Shown piece by piece: positions 5,955 through 7,460 of a stretch of 7,460 bases of DNA. Under the pieces are notes generated by a model. It searched no databases. It saw only the letters and a list, made by a program, of their open reading frames with translations, and was not told the origin of the DNA. Both the position numbers and the translations under genes were made by a program. Numbering within the stretch: the stretch's first letter is position 1; each line of letters opens with the position of its first letter. Origin of the DNA: an uncultured Spirochaetaceae bacterium. GTDB lineage: Bacteria; Spirochaetota; Spirochaetia; Treponematales; Treponemataceae. Where the stretch lies: contig CALNCH010000313.1 of the NCBI GenBank assembly GCA_937875245.1, positions 1 through 7,460 on the forward strand, in the 5' to 3' direction.

Positions 5955-7304
5955 TTATAAAGAGCCTGATTCAGCAGCTCCAGGTAGCCCAATATCTTTT
6001 CGGTAAAACAGGTCGGTAAAATGAACTCCCTCAAGTGCTCCATAGGAATTTTTCCATGCTTCTTCGAAGGTATCACCATAAGCAGAACAAGCTAATACCC
6101 GTCCACCACTAGTGACTAAATTTGAATCTTTTTGAATTCCGCCGGCAATAAAGATGGTTGCACCATTTTTATTAATAATGTTTGTGTCTAAAGAAATGGG
6201 GTATCCTTTTTTATAGGCTGCAGGATATCCACTTGATACAACTACGGGAGCACATATAAATCCCTTTTTCCAAGAACAAGTAAAATCTGCAAGACTACCA
6301 TTGTTATCTAAATCTAAAATAGCAACACAGAGATCTGCAAAATCAAAATCCATTAAAGGTAATACAGCCTGAGTTTCTGGATCCCCTAAGCGAACGTTAT
6401 ATTCAAGAAGTTTTGGACCTTCTTTTGTAAGCATTACTCCAAAGAAAATAAAACCACGGTAATCCATTTTTTCTGCAATCATTCCCTGAAGAGTAGGGTT
6501 CAAGCAAGTTTCCATGAATTGGTTCCATTGTTCCGGAGAAACATCCTGTACTGGAGCAATAGCTCCCATACCACCTGTGTTAGGCCCTTTTGCACCATCC
6601 AGTAGTCGTTTGTGATCTCGTGCTGTGGTAAAAGGTAAAATAGTAGCTTTACCAGAAGAGGCGCTTTCCTTGGTTACAGAAACAGCTGCCAGAACAGAAA
6701 TTTCTACCCCTTGTAAGTATTCTTCAAGAACAACTTTAGCTCCTGCATCCCCTAAGGTTTTATTTGCCATAAAATCATCTATAGCTTTGTGAGCATCTTC
6801 TTTTGTGGCTGCAACCACAACACCCTTTCCTGCTGCTAATCCGTCTGCTTTAACAACTATAGGAGCACCTTTTTCTTCGATGTATCCATGAGCTTCCTCA
6901 ATATCGGTTACTGTTTTACTAAAGGCACAGGCTACATTGTGTTGTTGCATAAATTGTTTTGCTACGTCTTTACTGGCTTCCAATGAGGCCCCTGCTGATT
7001 TTGGGCCAACCGTTGGTATACCACATTTCCACAACTGATCTGCAATTCCCTCTGATAAAGGATCTTCTGGACCCACTATAACAAAATCAACTTGTTCATA
7101 GACGGCTATCTGTACATAAGAATCAATACCTTTTACATCTGTAGTGTAATCACATTCAGAGGGTTCAATATTTCTACATTTTGTTTCATTAAAAGTTCCA
7201 CCGTTTCCGGGAACGCAAATAATTTCGTCAACTTTTGAACTTTGTGCAAGTTTCCAACTGATGGCGTGTTCGCGGCCGCCTGATCCGATAACCATTACTT
7301 TCAT
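5955..7304 (-). CDS. purD: Phosphoribosylamine-glycine ligase (GAR synthetase)
   Basis: A cytoplasmic ATP-grasp enzyme that joins glycine to 5-phosphoribosylamine with ATP to form GAR, the second step of de novo purine synthesis. Numbered from the second ATG (449 residues), it shows GSGGREHA at 7-14, PGNGGT at 32-37, GPEDPLSEG at 78-86, the ATP-grasp stretch VKADGLAAGKGV at 151-162, EEYLQGVEIS at 194-203, ARDHKRLLDG...GPNTGGMG at 228-247, the metal-binding EYNVRLGDPETQ at 301-312 and GGRVLA at 400-405. The usual length is 420-430. The excess is a small Ser/Ala/Lys-rich insertion at about 209-220 and a short C-terminal tail. The in-frame ATG at 7313 would add only MKN, but it overlaps a perfect -10 box; the family normally begins MKVLVIGSGG, so 7304 is preferred. 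No Shine-Dalgarno precedes either ATG. It is the first gene of the minus-strand group, with the kinase 6 nt downstream. Confidence 0.95.
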   Translation of the reverse strand: MKVMVIGSGGREHAISWKLAQSSKVDEIICVPGNGGTFNETKCRNIEPSECDYTTDVKGIDSYVQIAVYEQVDFVIVGPEDPLSEGIADQLWKCGIPTVGPKSAGASLEASKDVAKQFMQQHNVACAFSKTVTDIEEAHGYIEEKGAPIVVKADGLAAGKGVVVAATKEDAHKAIDDFMANKTLGDAGAKVVLEEYLQGVEISVLAAVSVTKESASSGKATILPFTTARDHKRLLDGAKGPNTGGMGAIAPVQDVSPEQWNQFMETCLNPTLQGMIAEKMDYRGFIFFGVMLTKEGPKLLEYNVRLGDPETQAVLPLMDFDFADLCVAILDLDNNGSLADFTCSWKKGFICAPVVVSSGYPAAYKKGYPISLDTNIINKNGATIFIAGGIQKDSNLVTSGGRVLACSAYGDTFEEAWKNSYGALEGVHFTDLFYRKDIGLPGAAESGSL

Positions 7305-7311
7305 ATTTTTC

Positions 7312-7341
7312 ATTATACTTTTTTTTTTAAGAATATTTCAA
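7312..7341 (-). promoter_or_regulatory. purD promoter, probably giving a leaderless mRNA
   Basis: On the minus strand TTGAAA (7341-7336, 5 of 6) and a perfect TATAAT (7317-7312) are separated by 18 nt. The last two bases of the -10 are the AT of the first possible ATG (7313). Exactly 7 nt (GAAAAAT) lie between the -10 and the second ATG at 7304, so the expected transcription start coincides with that start codon. The spacer contains a run of ten A residues (7328-7319). Confidence 0.65.
7319..7328. repeat. Homopolymer A10/T10 tract within the purD promoter spacer
   Basis: Ten consecutive T on the + strand (ten A on the coding strand of purD) lie between the -35 and -10 elements. Such tracts bend DNA and are prone to slipped-strand length change, which would alter the 18-nt spacer. 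Confidence 0.85.
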
Positions 7342-7362
7342 GTAAAGAGCCTTTTCGTTTTA

Positions 7363-7398
7363 TTGTTATTTTACATTGTATGTGTTATTCTTTATCAG
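7363..7398 (+). promoter_or_regulatory. Probable promoter of the pyrB-like gene
   Basis: Two overlapping candidates, each with 17-nt spacing: TTGTTA (7363-7368) with TATTCT (7386-7391), whose -10 is extended by TGT at 7383-7385; and TTTACA (7370-7375) with TATCAG (7393-7398). Neither is perfect and I cannot choose between them. Either gives a leader of roughly 20-30 nt, too short for a riboswitch or attenuator. Confidence 0.4.
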
Positions 7399-7412
7399 TT
7401 TAAATAAAAAAA

Positions 7413-7417
7413 AGAGG
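7413..7417 (+). promoter_or_regulatory. Ribosome binding site of the pyrB-like gene
   Basis: AGAGG at 7413-7417, 5 nt before the ATG at 7423, is a good Shine-Dalgarno. It contrasts with purD, which has none. Confidence 0.7.
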
Positions 7418-7422
7418 TAATC

Positions 7423-7460
7423 ATGTTAGCGGGACGACATTTGATAGAACCAGCAGATTT
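7423..7460 (+). CDS. pyrB: Start of a gene, probably aspartate carbamoyltransferase
   Basis: Only 12 full codons are inside the window: MLAGRHLIEPAD, then TT (F or L). The RHLI(D/E)PxDF pattern at the very N-terminus is typical of the catalytic chain of aspartate carbamoyltransferase, which condenses carbamoyl phosphate and aspartate in pyrimidine synthesis. The start is supported by AGAGG five bases upstream and by divergent promoter-like elements. The identification rests on a short stretch; another carbamoyltransferase (ornithine) is the main alternative. Confidence 0.55.
   Translation, partial: MLAGRHLIEPAD

Noticed and set aside
5949..5964. TATAAA just before the kinase ATG as a separate promoter
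   Set aside because: It is a fair -10 on the minus strand, but no -35-like hexamer is found 16-18 nt upstream (only TGGAGC-like sequence). It is too weak to report.
5824..6006. Plus-strand open frame of 60 codons
   Set aside because: Antisense to the start of the kinase and the end of purD, with no recognisable domain; a shadow of the real genes.
7314..7422. Purine or pyrimidine riboswitch or attenuator in the purD/pyrB intergenic region
   Set aside because: The whole region is 109 bp, both predicted leaders are very short, and I see no stable hairpin or conserved aptamer-like core.

Overview
The window is AT-rich bacterial chromosome with ordinary, tightly packed genes and no mobile element, RNA gene or CRISPR array that I can see. 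The GARS sequence (key stretches around its ATP-grasp core and the LRG-like 'EYNVRLGDPE' loop), the compact YesM/YesN pair and the Cache-GGDEF-EAL protein fit a spirochaete such as Treponema best. A Clostridia/Lachnospiraceae-type Firmicute is the main alternative. This placement is from memory of family sequences, not from a search.

Left part, + strand (1-3338): the 3' end of an AMP-forming acyl-CoA synthetase runs in from the left edge and ends at a strong intrinsic terminator (939-975). Directly behind it is a good sigma70-type promoter (977-1005), then a ribosome binding site, then a membrane protein with an extracytoplasmic Cache-like sensor, a degenerate GGDEF domain (SSDNF instead of GGDEF) and an apparently intact EAL domain. 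It is predicted to be a signal-responsive c-di-GMP phosphodiesterase.

Middle and right part, - strand (3339-7313): purD (phosphoribosylamine-glycine ligase, purine synthesis) is followed after 6 nt by a YesM-type sensor histidine kinase and then, with a 1-nt TAATG overlap, by a short YesN-type response regulator. The kinase is broken into two frames by a one-nucleotide shift between about 5411 and 5435. Both halves otherwise look intact, so this is a very recent mutation, a sequence error or, less likely, a recoding site. The response regulator and the EAL gene converge with their stop codons directly abutting.

Right edge: a 109-bp divergent intergenic region separates purD from the first 12 codons of what looks like pyrB (aspartate carbamoyltransferase), placing a purine and a pyrimidine gene back to back. 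The purD promoter is placed so that transcription should start at or next to the second ATG, which is the usual PurD start. This suggests a leaderless purD mRNA.

I did not find a clearly new biological system. The most useful leads are the split kinase, the probable leaderless purD transcript with an A10 tract in its promoter spacer, and the degenerate-GGDEF/intact-EAL sensor protein.
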